From assembly GCA_021296135.1 (NCBI GenBank), contig JAGWAZ010000002.1, forward strand, positions 1-64,000: DNA of 64,000 bases, given 5' to 3'. This DNA comes from Chlorobiota bacterium (GTDB taxonomy: Bacteria; Bacteroidota; Ignavibacteria; OLB7). The position numbers were made by a program, and so were the translations under genes. Shown here one piece after another: positions 36,934 to 46,586 of this stretch. The notes under the pieces were generated by a model. The model was not told the origin of the DNA. It was given only the letters and a program-made list of their open reading frames with translations, and did no database searches. The first letter of the stretch is position 1. Every line of letters starts with the position of its first letter.

Positions 36934-37275
36934 ATGGAAGAAAATCGTGATGAGGTTTTTTCCCGTAGGGTAAGGGCAGGAAAACGTACGTACTACATCG
37001 ATGTCCGTTCAACACGCTCCGGTGGGGATTACTACCTGACAATTACAGAGAGCAAACGGACTGGGGAAAGCGAAAGAGAAAAGTTCAAAATCTTTCTCTA
37101 TAAAGAAGATTTCGAGAAGTTCAAAACAGCACTTCTTGAAGCTCTTGACTATGCCTATATAGAGCTTGAAAAGATTGATGCTCTTCCACGCGATTATTTT
37201 GCTTCAGATGAAGAGGTGAGCGACATTGACAGCGACGACAATGCTGACTCAGAGAATGATGACAAGGGATTTTGA
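36934..37275 (+). CDS. PUR-alpha family DNA/RNA-binding protein (DUF3276)
   Basis: 113 residues from the ATG at 36934. GAGAGGAGG sits right before it and the TTG used in the track at 36916 would bury that ribosome site. The domain is the bacterial PUR-alpha/DUF3276 fold: VFSRRVRAGKRTYYIDVRST, YYLTITESKRTGE, FLYKEDFEKFKTALLEAL. Bacteroidota and spirochaete members bind single-stranded nucleic acid. The C-terminus is a strongly acidic tail (SDEEVSDIDSDDNADSEND). A hairpin terminator follows 47 bp after the stop. Confidence 0.88.
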   Translation: MEENRDEVFSRRVRAGKRTYYIDVRSTRSGGDYYLTITESKRTGESEREKFKIFLYKEDFEKFKTALLEALDYAYIELEKIDALPRDYFASDEEVSDIDSDDNADSENDDKGF

Positions 37276-37322
37276 GAAGTCGAAGTTAATGATCGCAGGA
37301 AAAACGTTAATGTTAAGGGGAT

Positions 37323-37359
37323 AACTCCACATGTCTGATTCTGACAGATGTGTGGAGTT
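37323..37359 (+). terminator. Terminator-like hairpin after the PUR gene
   Basis: 15-bp stem AACTCCACATGTCTG / CAGATGTGTGGAGTT (two G-U pairs) with a 7-nt loop ATTCTGA. No T-run follows, so efficiency is uncertain. Confidence 0.6.
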
Positions 37360-37435
37360 CCATTTCCAACCCATTGGGAAGCATATAACCTTCCGTTGAT
37401 GACGTAATCAACATCACTATCTGTCAACGTAGAGA

Positions 37436-38191
37436 ATGGCATCTATACTCCTTGCTGGAGATCCCGAAAATATCAGAGCTTGTGTCAAAGATGTTTCCGA
37501 AGCATATGTCCTGTACACACTTCATGATGAGGAAATGTTACATGGCATGGATCGATTGAACAGGATTGAAGCCTTTGACCAGGTGCCGGAAGACCTCTCG
37601 GCAGTCCTTCTCCTTACAACGCGAGATGATGGTGAGATCGAATCAACCCTCACGTTTCTCGATGAGTTACTAACCGAATCGAACATTCCTCTCTTCGTTA
37701 ACACGCTATTTATGACAGCCACTGAAGTTTCTGCCCTTCTCGGAAACAGAATTCCAGTAGTCGGTATCTCCTGGATATCCGGTTTGACAAATGTGGCGGA
37801 ACGTTTGGAGGCTGCGCCAGCATTGCAAGTTGGGAGTGAAGATGCCCAGCAGGTATTGTCATTGCTCTCTACAATTGTGCCGGGAGATATTGAGCAAGTT
37901 GAGGATCGAGTTGCTCTTGTCTCAGCACGTATTTTGTCGATGATCATCAATGAGGCGGCATTTGCATTGATGGAAGATGTTGCCAATCCGGATGATATTG
38001 ATACCGCAATGAAGCTTGGTACAAACTACCCGAACGGACCTCTAGCCTGGGTCGATTCCATTGGCGCTGATGTGATCGTCCGTATCCTCCAGGCTCTCCA
38101 CAATGAATATGGTGAAGAGCGCTATCGTCCCTGTGTTCTGCTCAAACAATATGCCCGTGCAGGCAAACAATTCCACTCCCACCCAAACTAA
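37436..38191 (+). CDS. 3-hydroxyacyl-CoA dehydrogenase-like protein lacking a canonical NAD domain
   Basis: 251 residues. The last ~95 are a clear 3HCDH C-terminal (dimerisation/catalytic helix) domain: VALVSARILSMIINEAAFAL, then DIDTAMKLGTNYPNGPLAWV. The first ~150 residues have alternating strand/helix patterns (ILLAGDPENIRACVKDVS, VLLLTTRDDGEIESTL) but no GxGxxG dinucleotide loop and none of the usual N-terminal catalytic histidine context (SNTS). It therefore probably does not bind NAD in the standard way. The thiolase follows 44 bp downstream, so it may bind acyl-CoA intermediates of the same beta-oxidation-like route, as a partner or regulatory subunit (inference). Confidence 0.78.
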   Translation: MASILLAGDPENIRACVKDVSEAYVLYTLHDEEMLHGMDRLNRIEAFDQVPEDLSAVLLLTTRDDGEIESTLTFLDELLTESNIPLFVNTLFMTATEVSALLGNRIPVVGISWISGLTNVAERLEAAPALQVGSEDAQQVLSLLSTIVPGDIEQVEDRVALVSARILSMIINEAAFALMEDVANPDDIDTAMKLGTNYPNGPLAWVDSIGADVIVRILQALHNEYGEERYRPCVLLKQYARAGKQFHSHPN

Positions 38192-38235
38192 TCCAGTGAA
38201 CAAAGGAACTATCTAACCCTATTGTATACTACGTC

Positions 38236-39453
38236 ATGATGAGTGAAGCATATATTGTCTCGCCAATCAGAACACCGATCGGTCGATATGGAGGTGCCCT
38301 TGCGGGGGTTCGTATTGATGATTTAACTGCCTATGTGTTGAAGAATCTGGTGGAACGTTCCGGAATTCCTGAAGACAGGATTGATGATGTGATTATCGGT
38401 TGTGCGAATCAGGCAGGGGAGGATAATCGGAACCTTGCGCGCATGGCAACGCTTTTGGCCGGATTGCCCGATACCACGCCGGCAACAACGCTGAATCGAC
38501 TCTGTGGCTCGGCACTTGACGCAACGATCTATGCTGCTCGTGCAATCAGGTCAGGTGAGGCCGATATTATTATTGCCGGTGGAGCAGAAGTGATGTCGCG
38601 AGCGCCCTACGTTATCCCGAAAAACGCAACGGGAAAAACCCTCTTTGGTAATCTTACTGCCTATGACACGGCTCTGGGGTGGCGATTCGCAAATCCTGTG
38701 ATGCAGAAGATGTTCCCTCTGGAGTCGATGGGAGAGACTGCTGAGAACATCGCCGAACGTTGGAAGATTGATCGCGAGACCCAAGATGAATTTGCGCTCC
38801 GCTCACATCAACTTTCTTTGAAAGCCTGGGATGAAGGAAGGTACGATTCAACGGTTATTCCGGTTGAGATACCACAGCGTAAAAAAGATCCGATTGCTGT
38901 CTCGCGTGATGAGGGACCGCGACCTGACACTTCTGTTGAAAAACTTGCAACCCTCCGTCCTGCCTTCAGAAAAGATGGCAGTGTTACGGCAGGAAACTCT
39001 TCGAGTTTGAACGATGGTGCGGGTGCGCTGGTGGTTGCCGGTGAAAAGGCTGTGAAAGAATATGGGCTGAAACCGATGCTTCGATATATCTCTGGAGCAA
39101 CAGCCGGCGTTGATCCCCGCATCATGGGGATCGGGCCGGTACCCGCTTCACGAAAAGCGCTGGAACGAGCGGGAATGACAATGGACCAGATCGATCTGAT
39201 TGAGTTGAACGAGGCATTTGCTGTCCAGTCGTTAGCGGTCATCAGTGAGCTTGATATCAATATCAACAAGCTTAACGTCAACGGAGGTGCAATTGCTTTG
39301 GGACACCCTCTCGGTATGTCGGGCGTCCGTCTCGTGGCGACACTCGGTGATGAAATGGCTCGACAAGGCCTCCGCTTTGGGCTGGCAACGATGTGCATCG
39401 GAGTTGGTCAGGGAGTCAGTGGGGTTTTTGAGAGAGTTGGAGATGAACTATAA
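38236..39453 (+). CDS. Acetyl-CoA acyltransferase (thiolase)
   Basis: 405 residues, full-length thiolase. Nucleophile Cys90 in LNRLCGSALDA, the second catalytic pair GGAIALGHPLGMSGVR (His) and MCIGVGQGVSG (Cys), and the signature DLIELNEAFAVQSLAV. Sequence style is that of degradative 3-ketoacyl-CoA or beta-ketoadipyl-CoA thiolases (FadA/PcaF/PaaJ); I cannot separate these by eye. It lies behind the 3HCDH-domain gene, supporting a shared acyl-CoA degradation role. Two adjacent ATG codons (38236, 38239) are both possible starts. Confidence 0.92.
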   Translation: MMSEAYIVSPIRTPIGRYGGALAGVRIDDLTAYVLKNLVERSGIPEDRIDDVIIGCANQAGEDNRNLARMATLLAGLPDTTPATTLNRLCGSALDATIYAARAIRSGEADIIIAGGAEVMSRAPYVIPKNATGKTLFGNLTAYDTALGWRFANPVMQKMFPLESMGETAENIAERWKIDRETQDEFALRSHQLSLKAWDEGRYDSTVIPVEIPQRKKDPIAVSRDEGPRPDTSVEKLATLRPAFRKDGSVTAGNSSSLNDGAGALVVAGEKAVKEYGLKPMLRYISGATAGVDPRIMGIGPVPASRKALERAGMTMDQIDLIELNEAFAVQSLAVISELDININKLNVNGGAIALGHPLGMSGVRLVATLGDEMARQGLRFGLATMCIGVGQGVSGVFERVGDEL

Positions 39454-39593
39454 AGTGAGAAGTGGGAAGTTAGAAGAGTGAAAAAGATGGTGAGGGACCG
39501 GAGGAGATGAGAAAGAAGTATGAAGGCAGAAGTTCGAAGTGAAGGCAGTGAAGCCCATTCTTGTATCGTACTAACAACCAACGAGTAGAGATT
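39454..39593 (+). other. Purine-rich intergenic spacer
   Basis: About 100 of the 140 bp are A/G-rich on the plus strand with loosely repeated words (GTGAGAAGTGGGAAGTTAGA, GAAGGCAGAAGTTCGAAGTG). No gene; it separates the thiolase from fmt. Confidence 0.4.
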
Positions 39594-40514
39594 ATGCGCG
39601 TCATCTTCATGGGCACACCTGACTTTGCAATTCCTTCTCTTGAGGCAATTGTAGAGGCAGGATATACGATCCCTCTTGTTGTGACTCTTCCCGATAAACC
39701 GAAAGGTCGGGGACGAAAGCTGAGTCCCTCTCCGGTCAAAGCGAGAGCAGAGGAGCTTGGAATCGAGGTCGCAACTCCTGGAAAGCTTCGTGATCCGGAA
39801 TTTCTTGAGTTGCTCAGTTTCAAAAAGCCGGATGTTATCTGTGTTGTCGCATTCCGAATTCTTCCCGGAGAAGTCTTCTCAATTCCGTCTCGTGGCAGCT
39901 TTAATCTGCATGGCTCTCTTCTCCCGAAATACCGGGGAGCGGCGCCAATCAATCGAGCAATTATGGCCGGCGAAAGGGAGACGGGAGTAACAACCTTTTT
40001 TCTAAAGCGGAAGGTCGATACGGGTGATGTCATTCTAAAAAAACGGATTCCTATCGGGCCTGAAATGACTGCTGGAGAATTACGTGACATTATGAAAATA
40101 GTTGGGGCAGAGGCAGTTATTGAAACATTGAGACTGATTGAGGAGGGCGGAGTTAAACTTGAACCTCAAGCTGATGAGGAGGCAACACCAGCTCCAAAAA
40201 TCTTTCGTGAAGATTGTCGCATCGACTGGAGCCAGCCAGCTGTTCAACTCCACAATATGATTCGAGGACTCTCTCCCTATCCAGGTGCATTCACTCTGTG
40301 GGAGGGGAAGTCTCTCAAGGTGCTTCGTGCAAAGCTCGGTGAAAAACAAGGCCTTGGCCAAGGCGAAGTGCTTGTTGAGGAGGAGCGTCTCTTTGTCGGT
40401 GCGGGGGATGGCAGTCTTGAGTTAGCTGAAGTTCAACGTGAAGGTAAACGAGTCATGGGTGTTACCGAATTCTTAAGGGGAATATCAATCCCTCAGGCTA
40501 CCCGTTTCGATTGA
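39594..40514 (+). CDS. fmt: Methionyl-tRNA formyltransferase
   Basis: 306 residues from the ATG at 39594; the track's start at 39561 adds eleven unconserved residues. It formylates initiator Met-tRNA from 10-formyl-THF. N-terminal VIFMGTPDFAIPSLEAIVEAGY, the catalytic NLHGSLLPKYRGAAPINRAI (Asn-His...), TGVTTFFLKRKVDTGDV, and the C-terminal RNA-binding domain (IRGLSPYPGAFTLWEGK). No def gene is adjacent. Confidence 0.95.
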   Translation: MRVIFMGTPDFAIPSLEAIVEAGYTIPLVVTLPDKPKGRGRKLSPSPVKARAEELGIEVATPGKLRDPEFLELLSFKKPDVICVVAFRILPGEVFSIPSRGSFNLHGSLLPKYRGAAPINRAIMAGERETGVTTFFLKRKVDTGDVILKKRIPIGPEMTAGELRDIMKIVGAEAVIETLRLIEEGGVKLEPQADEEATPAPKIFREDCRIDWSQPAVQLHNMIRGLSPYPGAFTLWEGKSLKVLRAKLGEKQGLGQGEVLVEEERLFVGAGDGSLELAEVQREGKRVMGVTEFLRGISIPQATRFD

Positions 40515-40687
40515 TATCTGAGCATACCTTCACCGTTTCGATTTGTTCACTAACCCTTCAAAAGCGCCTCGCAATTACCGATGTTCATGGAACTCTACGT
40601 ATCTTTTATTCTACAAGATCCTGAGCTTCTGAATTGAAGGGAATTCAGGCCAAACTTGCTCATCGATACAACGACTTAACGTACTCT

Positions 40688-41380
40688 ATGGAATCCCAAT
40701 CCAAGCTTATAGTGGCATTAACCTCTCAAGTTGGTCGCAAATACCTTACCGGTATTACCGGAGTTCTTCTTGTCATCTTTATTATCGGTCATTTGCTTGG
40801 AAACTTGCAGTTGCTCGATTCCGATCCTGAGCGGTTTAACGCCTACGCAAAATCCCTTCACGATTTTGGACTGCTTCTCTATATCATAGAAATTGCACTT
40901 GCGGGTGTTATTCTTCTGCATGCTTTTATTGGGATCGCAATATTTATGCGAAAACTGAAAGCTCGCAAACATGGATATAAGGTCTCAGGACAAAAACAGG
41001 GGGGCAATGGAAAGCAGTCACTCGCTTCTCGATCAATGATCTACACAGGAATTGTTCTGCTGATTTTCCTGGTTGTGCACATCGCGCAATTCCGGTTTGG
41101 ACCCGCAAAAGAGACTGTAATCAATAATGAACCAGCAATGGATCTCCATGCACTTGTTATGGAGACATTCTCAAATATCTGGTGGGTCATCTTTTATGTT
41201 GGTGTAATGGTTCTGATTGGCTTTCATTTGCGTCATGGGATCTGGAGCGCTTTGCAATCGCTCGGAGCCATGAAGCCACGCTGGTCCAAAGCGATTCATG
41301 GTGCTGCGCTGATTATCGGATTATTGTTGGCGATCGGCTTCCTGGTGCTTCCGATTATTATTTACGTCCGACAGGTATAG
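40688..41380 (+). CDS. sdhC: Succinate dehydrogenase cytochrome b558 subunit
   Basis: 230 residues from the ATG at 40688; the track TTG at 40634 is less likely. Five predicted membrane helices with candidate haem histidines in [32 protein letters not shown] and [10 protein letters not shown]. This is the single-polypeptide di-haem cytochrome b of the Bacillus/Bacteroidota type, so no sdhD is expected. It anchors SdhA/SdhB and passes electrons to or from quinone. First gene of sdhCAB. Confidence 0.93.
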   Translation: MESQSKLIVALTSQVGRKYLTGITGVLLVIFIIGHLLGNLQLLDSDPERFNAYAKSLHDFGLLLYIIEIALAGVILLHAFIGIAIFMRKLKARKHGYKVSGQKQGGNGKQSLASRSMIYTGIVLLIFLVVHIAQFRFGPAKETVINNEPAMDLHALVMETFSNIWWVIFYVGVMVLIGFHLRHGIWSALQSLGAMKPRWSKAIHGAALIIGLLLAIGFLVLPIIIYVRQV

Positions 41381-41456
41381 CAGGACAAGGAATAAGCCAA
41401 GGGCTCTAAGTACAAATTCTATCCTCGAAGAATCAAGCTCAAAACACGTTTCATAC

Positions 41457-43379
41457 ATGTCAGACTCAATTCTTAACGCACGGATTCCTGAAGGCCGTCT
41501 TGAAGATAAGTGGCAGAACTTCCTTGATTCCTGCAAACTGGTAAATCCGAACAACAAGAGAAAGCATACGATTATTGTTGTAGGAACCGGATTGGCCGGA
41601 GCTTCTTCCGCTGCGTCGTTGGCCGAGCTTGGATATAACGTTAAGGCATTCTGTATTCAGGATTCGGCTCGTCGTGCACACAGCATCGCAGCGCAAGGTG
41701 GAATCAATGCTGCGAAAAACTATCATGATGATGGCGATACAGTCTGGCGACTCTTCTATGATACAATCAAAGGGGGGGACTATCGTGCGCGAGAAGCAAA
41801 TGTCTATCGACTGGCACAAATCAGCAATAACATTATCGATCAGTCTGTAGCGCAGGGCGTTCCCTTTGCGCGGGAGTATGGAGGGTTGTTAGCCAACCGG
41901 TCGTTTGGTGGTGCTCAGGTTTCTCGTACGTTTTATGCACGTGGCCAGACCGGGCAACAGTTATTGCTTGGAGCCTATCAGGCGCTTTCGAAGATGGTAG
42001 ATGCTGGCAAGGTTGAGATGCTGCCACGTCAGGAGATGTTGGATCTCGTTGTTATTGAGGGCAAAGCACGAGGCATTATCACTCGGAATCTTGTGACCGG
42101 AGAGTACGAGCGTCATGTAGCAGATGCGGTTCTGCTTTGCACCGGTGGTTACGGAAATGTATTCTATCTCTCAACCAACGCAAAAAATTCGAACGTTACA
42201 GCAGCATGGCGATGCTATAAACGCGGAGCATACTTTGCGAACCCTTGTTATACGCAGATTCACCCAACCTGCATTCCGGTATCGGGGGACTATCAATCGA
42301 AACTGACCCTGATGTCGGAGAGTCTCCGGAATGATGGACGCGTATGGGTTCCGAAGAATGCCGACGACAAACGCCCTCCAAACCAGATACCGGAGTCGGA
42401 TCGCGACTATTATCTTGAACGGAGATATCCCAGCTTCGGCAATCTGGTTCCACGTGACGTTGCTTCTCGCAATGCCAAGCACGTTGTTGATGACGGGCGT
42501 GGTGTAGGGGCAAGGGGCGTGGCTGTCTACCTCGATTTTGCCGATTCAATCAATCGCCTTGGTGTGGATGCAATTTCTGCTCGATATGGAAATCTCTTCG
42601 ACATGTACGAGCGGATTACGGGAGAAAACCCCTACGAGAAACCGATGCGTATCTATCCTGCCGTTCACTATACAATGGGAGGCCTCTGGGTCGATTATCA
42701 CCTTATGAGCACAATCCCTGGTCTCTTTGTCCTCGGAGAGGCCAACTTCTCAGATCACGGAGCAAACCGTCTTGGTGCAAGCGCTTTGATGCAAGGGCTT
42801 TCTGATGGCTATTTTGTGATCTCTCATACACTCGGAGATTATATTGCCAACAACAGTTTCCCTGATGTTAGTGATAGCAACGAAGCCTTTGCCGAGGTTG
42901 AAAGCGAATCCTCACAGCGAATAGAGAAGCTTCTCTCGATTCAGGGTGAGAGGACAGTCCTCGAATTCCATCGTGATCTTGGAAAAATCATGTGGGACAA
43001 TGTCGGGATGTCCAGAAACAGGGAGGGATTAGGGAGTGCAATTTCAGAGATTCAAAAGTTGCGGGACGAATTCTGGCAGAATCTGAAAGTTCCTGGCCAG
43101 GCAACCACTTACAACAAAAATCTGGAATTTGCCGGACGTGTTGCCGATTTTCTTGAGCTTGGCGAGCTAATGGCAAAGGATGCGCTCCACCGTGAAGAAT
43201 CCTGTGGAGGACATTTCCGTGAGGAGTATCAGACCGAGGAAGGAGAGGCTCTTCGCAACGACGAAGAGTTTACCTATGTCGCTGCATGGGAGTATTCGGA
43301 CCTGAATGGTGAGTCGACGCTCCACAAAGAGAATCTTGAATTTGAGCGTGTTGCTCCGAGCCAACGAAGCTATAAGTAA
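41457..43379 (+). CDS. sdhA: Succinate dehydrogenase/fumarate reductase flavoprotein subunit
   Basis: 640 residues. N-terminal FAD-binding Rossmann [20 protein letters not shown], the covalent-FAD histidine in [14 protein letters not shown], substrate loop [10 protein letters not shown]-type sequence ([11 protein letters not shown]), and the catalytic/FAD segment [20 protein letters not shown]. It oxidises succinate (or reduces fumarate) and delivers electrons to SdhB. Sequence style is that of the b558-linked Bacteroidota enzyme. It is separated from sdhB by an 85-bp spacer with an imperfect hairpin. Confidence 0.97.
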   Translation: MSDSILNARIPEGRLEDKWQNFLDSCKLVNPNNKRKHTIIVVGTGLAGASSAASLAELGYNVKAFCIQDSARRAHSIAAQGGINAAKNYHDDGDTVWRLFYDTIKGGDYRAREANVYRLAQISNNIIDQSVAQGVPFAREYGGLLANRSFGGAQVSRTFYARGQTGQQLLLGAYQALSKMVDAGKVEMLPRQEMLDLVVIEGKARGIITRNLVTGEYERHVADAVLLCTGGYGNVFYLSTNAKNSNVTAAWRCYKRGAYFANPCYTQIHPTCIPVSGDYQSKLTLMSESLRNDGRVWVPKNADDKRPPNQIPESDRDYYLERRYPSFGNLVPRDVASRNAKHVVDDGRGVGARGVAVYLDFADSINRLGVDAISARYGNLFDMYERITGENPYEKPMRIYPAVHYTMGGLWVDYHLMSTIPGLFVLGEANFSDHGANRLGASALMQGLSDGYFVISHTLGDYIANNSFPDVSDSNEAFAEVESESSQRIEKLLSIQGERTVLEFHRDLGKIMWDNVGMSRNREGLGSAISEIQKLRDEFWQNLKVPGQATTYNKNLEFAGRVADFLELGELMAKDALHREESCGGHFREEYQTEEGEALRNDEEFTYVAAWEYSDLNGESTLHKENLEFERVAPSQRSYK

Positions 43380-43381
43380 TT

Positions 43382-43436
43382 AAAAATTCAAAAGGAAGTC
43401 TGGTTCTATTGCTGCATCCTCCTTTTTGAATTTTGA
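43382..43436. repeat. Imperfect AT-rich inverted repeat between sdhA and sdhB
   Basis: AAAAATTCAAAAGGAAG and CATCCTCCTTTTTGAATTTT pair imperfectly over ~14 bp around a 20-nt loop. Another run of TTGAATTTT/TTTTTG units follows. It may be a processing or attenuation structure within the operon or a degenerate simple repeat. Confidence 0.4.
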
Positions 43437-43464
43437 ATTTTTATTTTTGAACTGATCAAGCGAT

Positions 43465-44202
43465 ATGAAGCTTAGTTTGAAGATATGGAGACAAGAAGGA
43501 CCGGATAAGGAGGGACGACTTGTTCGGTACCAGGTCGAAGCCAATCCACATATGTCGTTTCTCGAGATGATCGACGTGCTCAACGAGCAACTTATCAAAG
43601 CGGGGGAGGATCCGGTAGAATTCGATCATGATTGTCGTGAGGGGATCTGTGGCTCCTGCAACATGGTGATTAATGGTGTGCCGCACGGGCCTCTACGCGG
43701 GACGGCCGCCTGTCAGTTGCACATGCGACATTACAAGGATGGAGATACTATCGTTATCGAACCCTGGCTTGCTCGAGGCTTCCCGATTATCAAAGACCTT
43801 GTTGTCGACCGGAGCGCGTTTGACAGAATTATTGCAGCTGGCGGATATGTAAGTGTGGATACAGGTTCAGCCCCCGATGCAAATGCCATCCCGATTGAAA
43901 AGGTGAAATCTGATACTGCGTTCGACTATGCAACCTGTATCGGTTGTGGCGCTTGTGTTGCTGCCTGTCCAAACGCTTCGGCTTCTCTTTTCACGGCATC
44001 AAAAATTGCACATCTTGCTCTTCTTCCTCAAGGGGATGCTGAGAGGAAGACCCGCGTGGTTCGCATGGTTGATCAAATGGAGAAGGAGGGATTTGGTGAT
44101 TGTTCAAATCATGGCGCTTGTGAAGTGGTCTGTCCAAAAGAAATTCCAATTGATGCTATTGCCTTCATGAGAAGGGAGTATATGAAGGCCGTTCTCTCGT
44201 AG
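43465..44202 (+). CDS. sdhB: Succinate dehydrogenase/fumarate reductase iron-sulfur subunit
   Basis: 245 residues with all three Fe-S centres: the plant-type [2Fe-2S] motif CREGICGSC plus a later Cys (AACQLH), then [12 protein letters not shown] and [12 protein letters not shown] for the [4Fe-4S] and [3Fe-4S] clusters. It relays electrons between the flavoprotein and the cytochrome b subunit. Third gene of sdhCAB; after it comes a purine-rich spacer and a decayed reductase gene. Confidence 0.97.
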   Translation: MKLSLKIWRQEGPDKEGRLVRYQVEANPHMSFLEMIDVLNEQLIKAGEDPVEFDHDCREGICGSCNMVINGVPHGPLRGTAACQLHMRHYKDGDTIVIEPWLARGFPIIKDLVVDRSAFDRIIAAGGYVSVDTGSAPDANAIPIEKVKSDTAFDYATCIGCGACVAACPNASASLFTASKIAHLALLPQGDAERKTRVVRMVDQMEKEGFGDCSNHGACEVVCPKEIPIDAIAFMRREYMKAVLS

Positions 44203-44318
44203 TACCAGAGAACAGCGATTTCTTTAGCGCCTGTTTGTTGTAGGAGCAAAGCTTAATGAGTTGAAAGTTTATAGAGTCGAAGAGCTTGTGAGTCGAAAGT
44301 TGGGGGGTGAGAGCTTGA
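44203..44318 (+). other. Purine-rich spacer with loose 7-8-nt repetition
   Basis: The plus strand has recurring words such as GAGTTGAAAGTTTATAGAGT and GTGAGTCGAAAGTTGGGG. The reverse complement of 26941-26985 contains very similar words (GAGTCAAGGGTCGGGAGTTA, AGAGTCGAAC). No gene. Confidence 0.45.
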
Positions 44319-44778
44319 GATGTTATTATTGGTGCTGGCCCAAAGGGATTGGCTTGCGGGGTATATGCGCGACGTGCAGAACTACGACAGGTAGTAATTG
44401 AGAAAGAGACTATTGTCAATACGATTGTCGGGTATCCTCGATCGATAACGTTCTTTTCAACTCCTGAACGGCGCTCAATTGGTGATCTTCCCTTTTCATC
44501 TCCTCATTTTCGCCCATCAAGGCAAGAGGCTATTGTCTATTGAAGCCAACGTTCCCGACCTGTTTCTGGCCGGGTCGGTTGCCTGCGGGTGCAAAACATG
44601 GGAGACTTTTATTGAAAATGGACGAGAACATGCAAAAATTGTGATGGAGCAGATCCTTGCCTATGCTATTAAGAACTCAAGAGTGGAGGATCTTAATCTG
44701 AGAGGGAGGCTGAATGGTATTGTCTCCACACCGTTGCAGGGCTATATTGGGATTAATCCGTGTAAGTCTCAGGAATAA
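44319..44778 (+). pseudogene. Internally deleted YpdA-type disulfide reductase
   Basis: The N-terminal piece (44319-44543) has the FAD-binding start DVIIGAGPKGLACGVYARRA followed by TFFSTPERRSIGDLPF and HFRPSRQEAIVY, as in YpdA/thioredoxin-reductase-like proteins. It then hits a stop. The C-terminal piece, in another frame, has NVPDLFLAGSVACGCKTWET and FIENGREHAKIV, the usual end of the same family (which ends ...NVPGLYVAGSV..). About 190 central residues, including the NADPH domain, are missing. A stop codon lies directly before the first coding residue and no start is in frame, so the gene is dead. The join is at CTATTG-t-CTATTG, suggesting deletion between short repeats. Confidence 0.8.
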
Positions 44779-44889
44779 TTACGCATGATACATATCAAGT
44801 TGCTATTCTCAGGACCGGAAATCCTTCCGTCAAATCAAGCTAACTCTTCACGTAGAAAAACACACCGCTTCAATCGGAGTGGTGGTTTT

Positions 44890-46542
44890 ATGTGGTACGT
44901 TTTCCTCTTCGCATCTTTTTTTTATGTCACCAAGCTTTTCGCACAGGTGGAAGCACCGGTTAGTGGAGAAGGTCCGCGTTGGTTTGGAACTACCGGCAAA
45001 TCGTTGCCATACGATACCTCGGCCCAGGAAGCGTTGGCCGAACGTGCGCTCGCAACTGCCGGTTTGCTCGAAGGAGCTATTGACCCGGAACAATATCATG
45101 TGGGGCCAAATGATATTCTGACGGTTACAATCTGGACTTCCAGGACTCAGCAGTATGATATTCTCGTGACACCTGATGCCAAGGTTTTGATACAGACTGT
45201 GGGGGAGGTGAATTTAAGGGATAAAACGTTAGCAGAAGCAGAGAAGGAGATCAAAAAGGCGGTTGCTCGTGTCTATAACGTTGATGCTTCAGTCTCTTTG
45301 AGGAAGATGAGAGAGTTCAAAGTGAACGTTACCGGTGCCGTTCGGCTTCCCGGTGCTGTGACTGCAACGCCTGCGACGCGGGTTTCGGAAGTGGTTGGTC
45401 TTGCTGGCGGGCCTTTACAACGGGGAAACCAGCGTGACATACTCATCTATCGACGAAAGCCTGAAGGAACCCGTGAGGTAATTCGTGTTGATCTACTTCC
45501 GTTCTTTGCTTTTGCTGATCTCTCCAGCAATCAGTTTGTGTGTGATGGCGATGTTATCAAGGTAGGTATTGTCGATCCGGACAATGTTGTGCAGATCTAT
45601 GGTGAAGTTGCCATGGAGGGAGAGTATTCCTTCCAACCGACTGATTCGATCTCAACGATCATCAACGCATCGTTTGGGTTCACGGCTAATGCCCGTCGCG
45701 ATTCAATCCTGGTAATAAGTGTCACAGAGGCAGGGGAGATAAGCAGTGAGACGTGGCATAGTTATCTGAATGATGGAATACTCACAAATGATCGTGCTCT
45801 CCAGAACGGTGACAGGATATTTGTTTGGGGCAAACCCAGGTTTCGTCAGCGGGATCAGGTCGTTGTGGCTGGAGAAGTGCAGCAGCCGGGGGTCTATCCG
45901 ATTGTTCCTGGCTCGACAACCTTGCGGGAGTTGATTTCCATGTCGGGAGGATTTACTCAAGAGGCTTCCCTGATCGATGCAGTACTTATTCGCCGTGAAG
46001 CCATCGGACAACCCGATGAGTATTTCCGGTATGTTAGCGCGATTGAGTCTACGAATCGAACATTAGATGAGCAAGCATACTTCCGGACGAAGTTGTTGGA
46101 GCTAGCCAAGCAGGGTGAGATGGCAGTAGATTTTCGTGCTCTCATGAACGGAGATGAATCGCAGAATATCCCGTTGATGAGCAATGACTCACTTTACGTG
46201 CCGGTGCTTCTCGGCCATATTCGTGTTTCGGGCAAAGTGAAGAATCCGGGACACTTTCTTTACGAGTCGGGTTCAGAGTATGAGGCATATGTTGATAGGG
46301 CTGGAGGATATGGTTGGAAGGCGGATAAAGGTGAGACGCAGGTTATCAAGGGGAGATCAGGGGATCGATTCCCGGCTAAAGATGAAGAGAACTATATCCT
46401 TGAACCAGGAGATGCAATTTTTGTTCCTGAAGAGCAACCTTCAAATTTCTGGGAAAGTTTTACGATTGCGTTAACGATTGCGACGCAAACGACTGCGATA
46501 GTTGCTCTTGTCATAAGTCTGACCGGAAGCAACAATCCGTAG
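44890..46542 (+). CDS. Polysaccharide export protein (Wza-like, SLBB repeats)
   Basis: 551 residues from the ATG at 44890, preceded by GGAGTGG; the track start at 44785 is upstream of the signal peptide. Signal peptide (FLFASFFYVTKLFAQ), the Poly_export domain YHVGPNDILTVTIWTSRTQQ, and four SLBB-like units starting KVNVTGAVRLPGAVT, VQIYGEVAMEGEYSF, VVVAGEVQQPGVYPI and IRVSGKVKNPGHFLY. A C-terminal hydrophobic segment (ALTIATQTTAIVALVISLTG) may replace the amphipathic helix of Wza. Such proteins form the outer-membrane/periplasmic conduit for capsule or exopolysaccharide. First gene of the envelope run wza-wzz-GT-wzy-porU. Confidence 0.88.
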   Translation: MWYVFLFASFFYVTKLFAQVEAPVSGEGPRWFGTTGKSLPYDTSAQEALAERALATAGLLEGAIDPEQYHVGPNDILTVTIWTSRTQQYDILVTPDAKVLIQTVGEVNLRDKTLAEAEKEIKKAVARVYNVDASVSLRKMREFKVNVTGAVRLPGAVTATPATRVSEVVGLAGGPLQRGNQRDILIYRRKPEGTREVIRVDLLPFFAFADLSSNQFVCDGDVIKVGIVDPDNVVQIYGEVAMEGEYSFQPTDSISTIINASFGFTANARRDSILVISVTEAGEISSETWHSYLNDGILTNDRALQNGDRIFVWGKPRFRQRDQVVVAGEVQQPGVYPIVPGSTTLRELISMSGGFTQEASLIDAVLIRREAIGQPDEYFRYVSAIESTNRTLDEQAYFRTKLLELAKQGEMAVDFRALMNGDESQNIPLMSNDSLYVPVLLGHIRVSGKVKNPGHFLYESGSEYEAYVDRAGGYGWKADKGETQVIKGRSGDRFPAKDEENYILEPGDAIFVPEEQPSNFWESFTIALTIATQTTAIVALVISLTGSNNP

Positions 46543-46586
46543 AGAAACTATCCTACCGAGACAGGATTGATCCGATAGAAGCATAA

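Noticed and set aside
38808-39398. 196-residue antisense ORF over the thiolase
   Set aside because: Pro/Ser/Arg-rich shadow of the thiolase frame.
43442-43449. TATTTTTG match to the Bacteroidota -7 promoter box before sdhB
   Set aside because: Lies in a TTTTG-rich simple-sequence spacer inside an operon and no TTTG box is at the right distance, so the match is likely chance.
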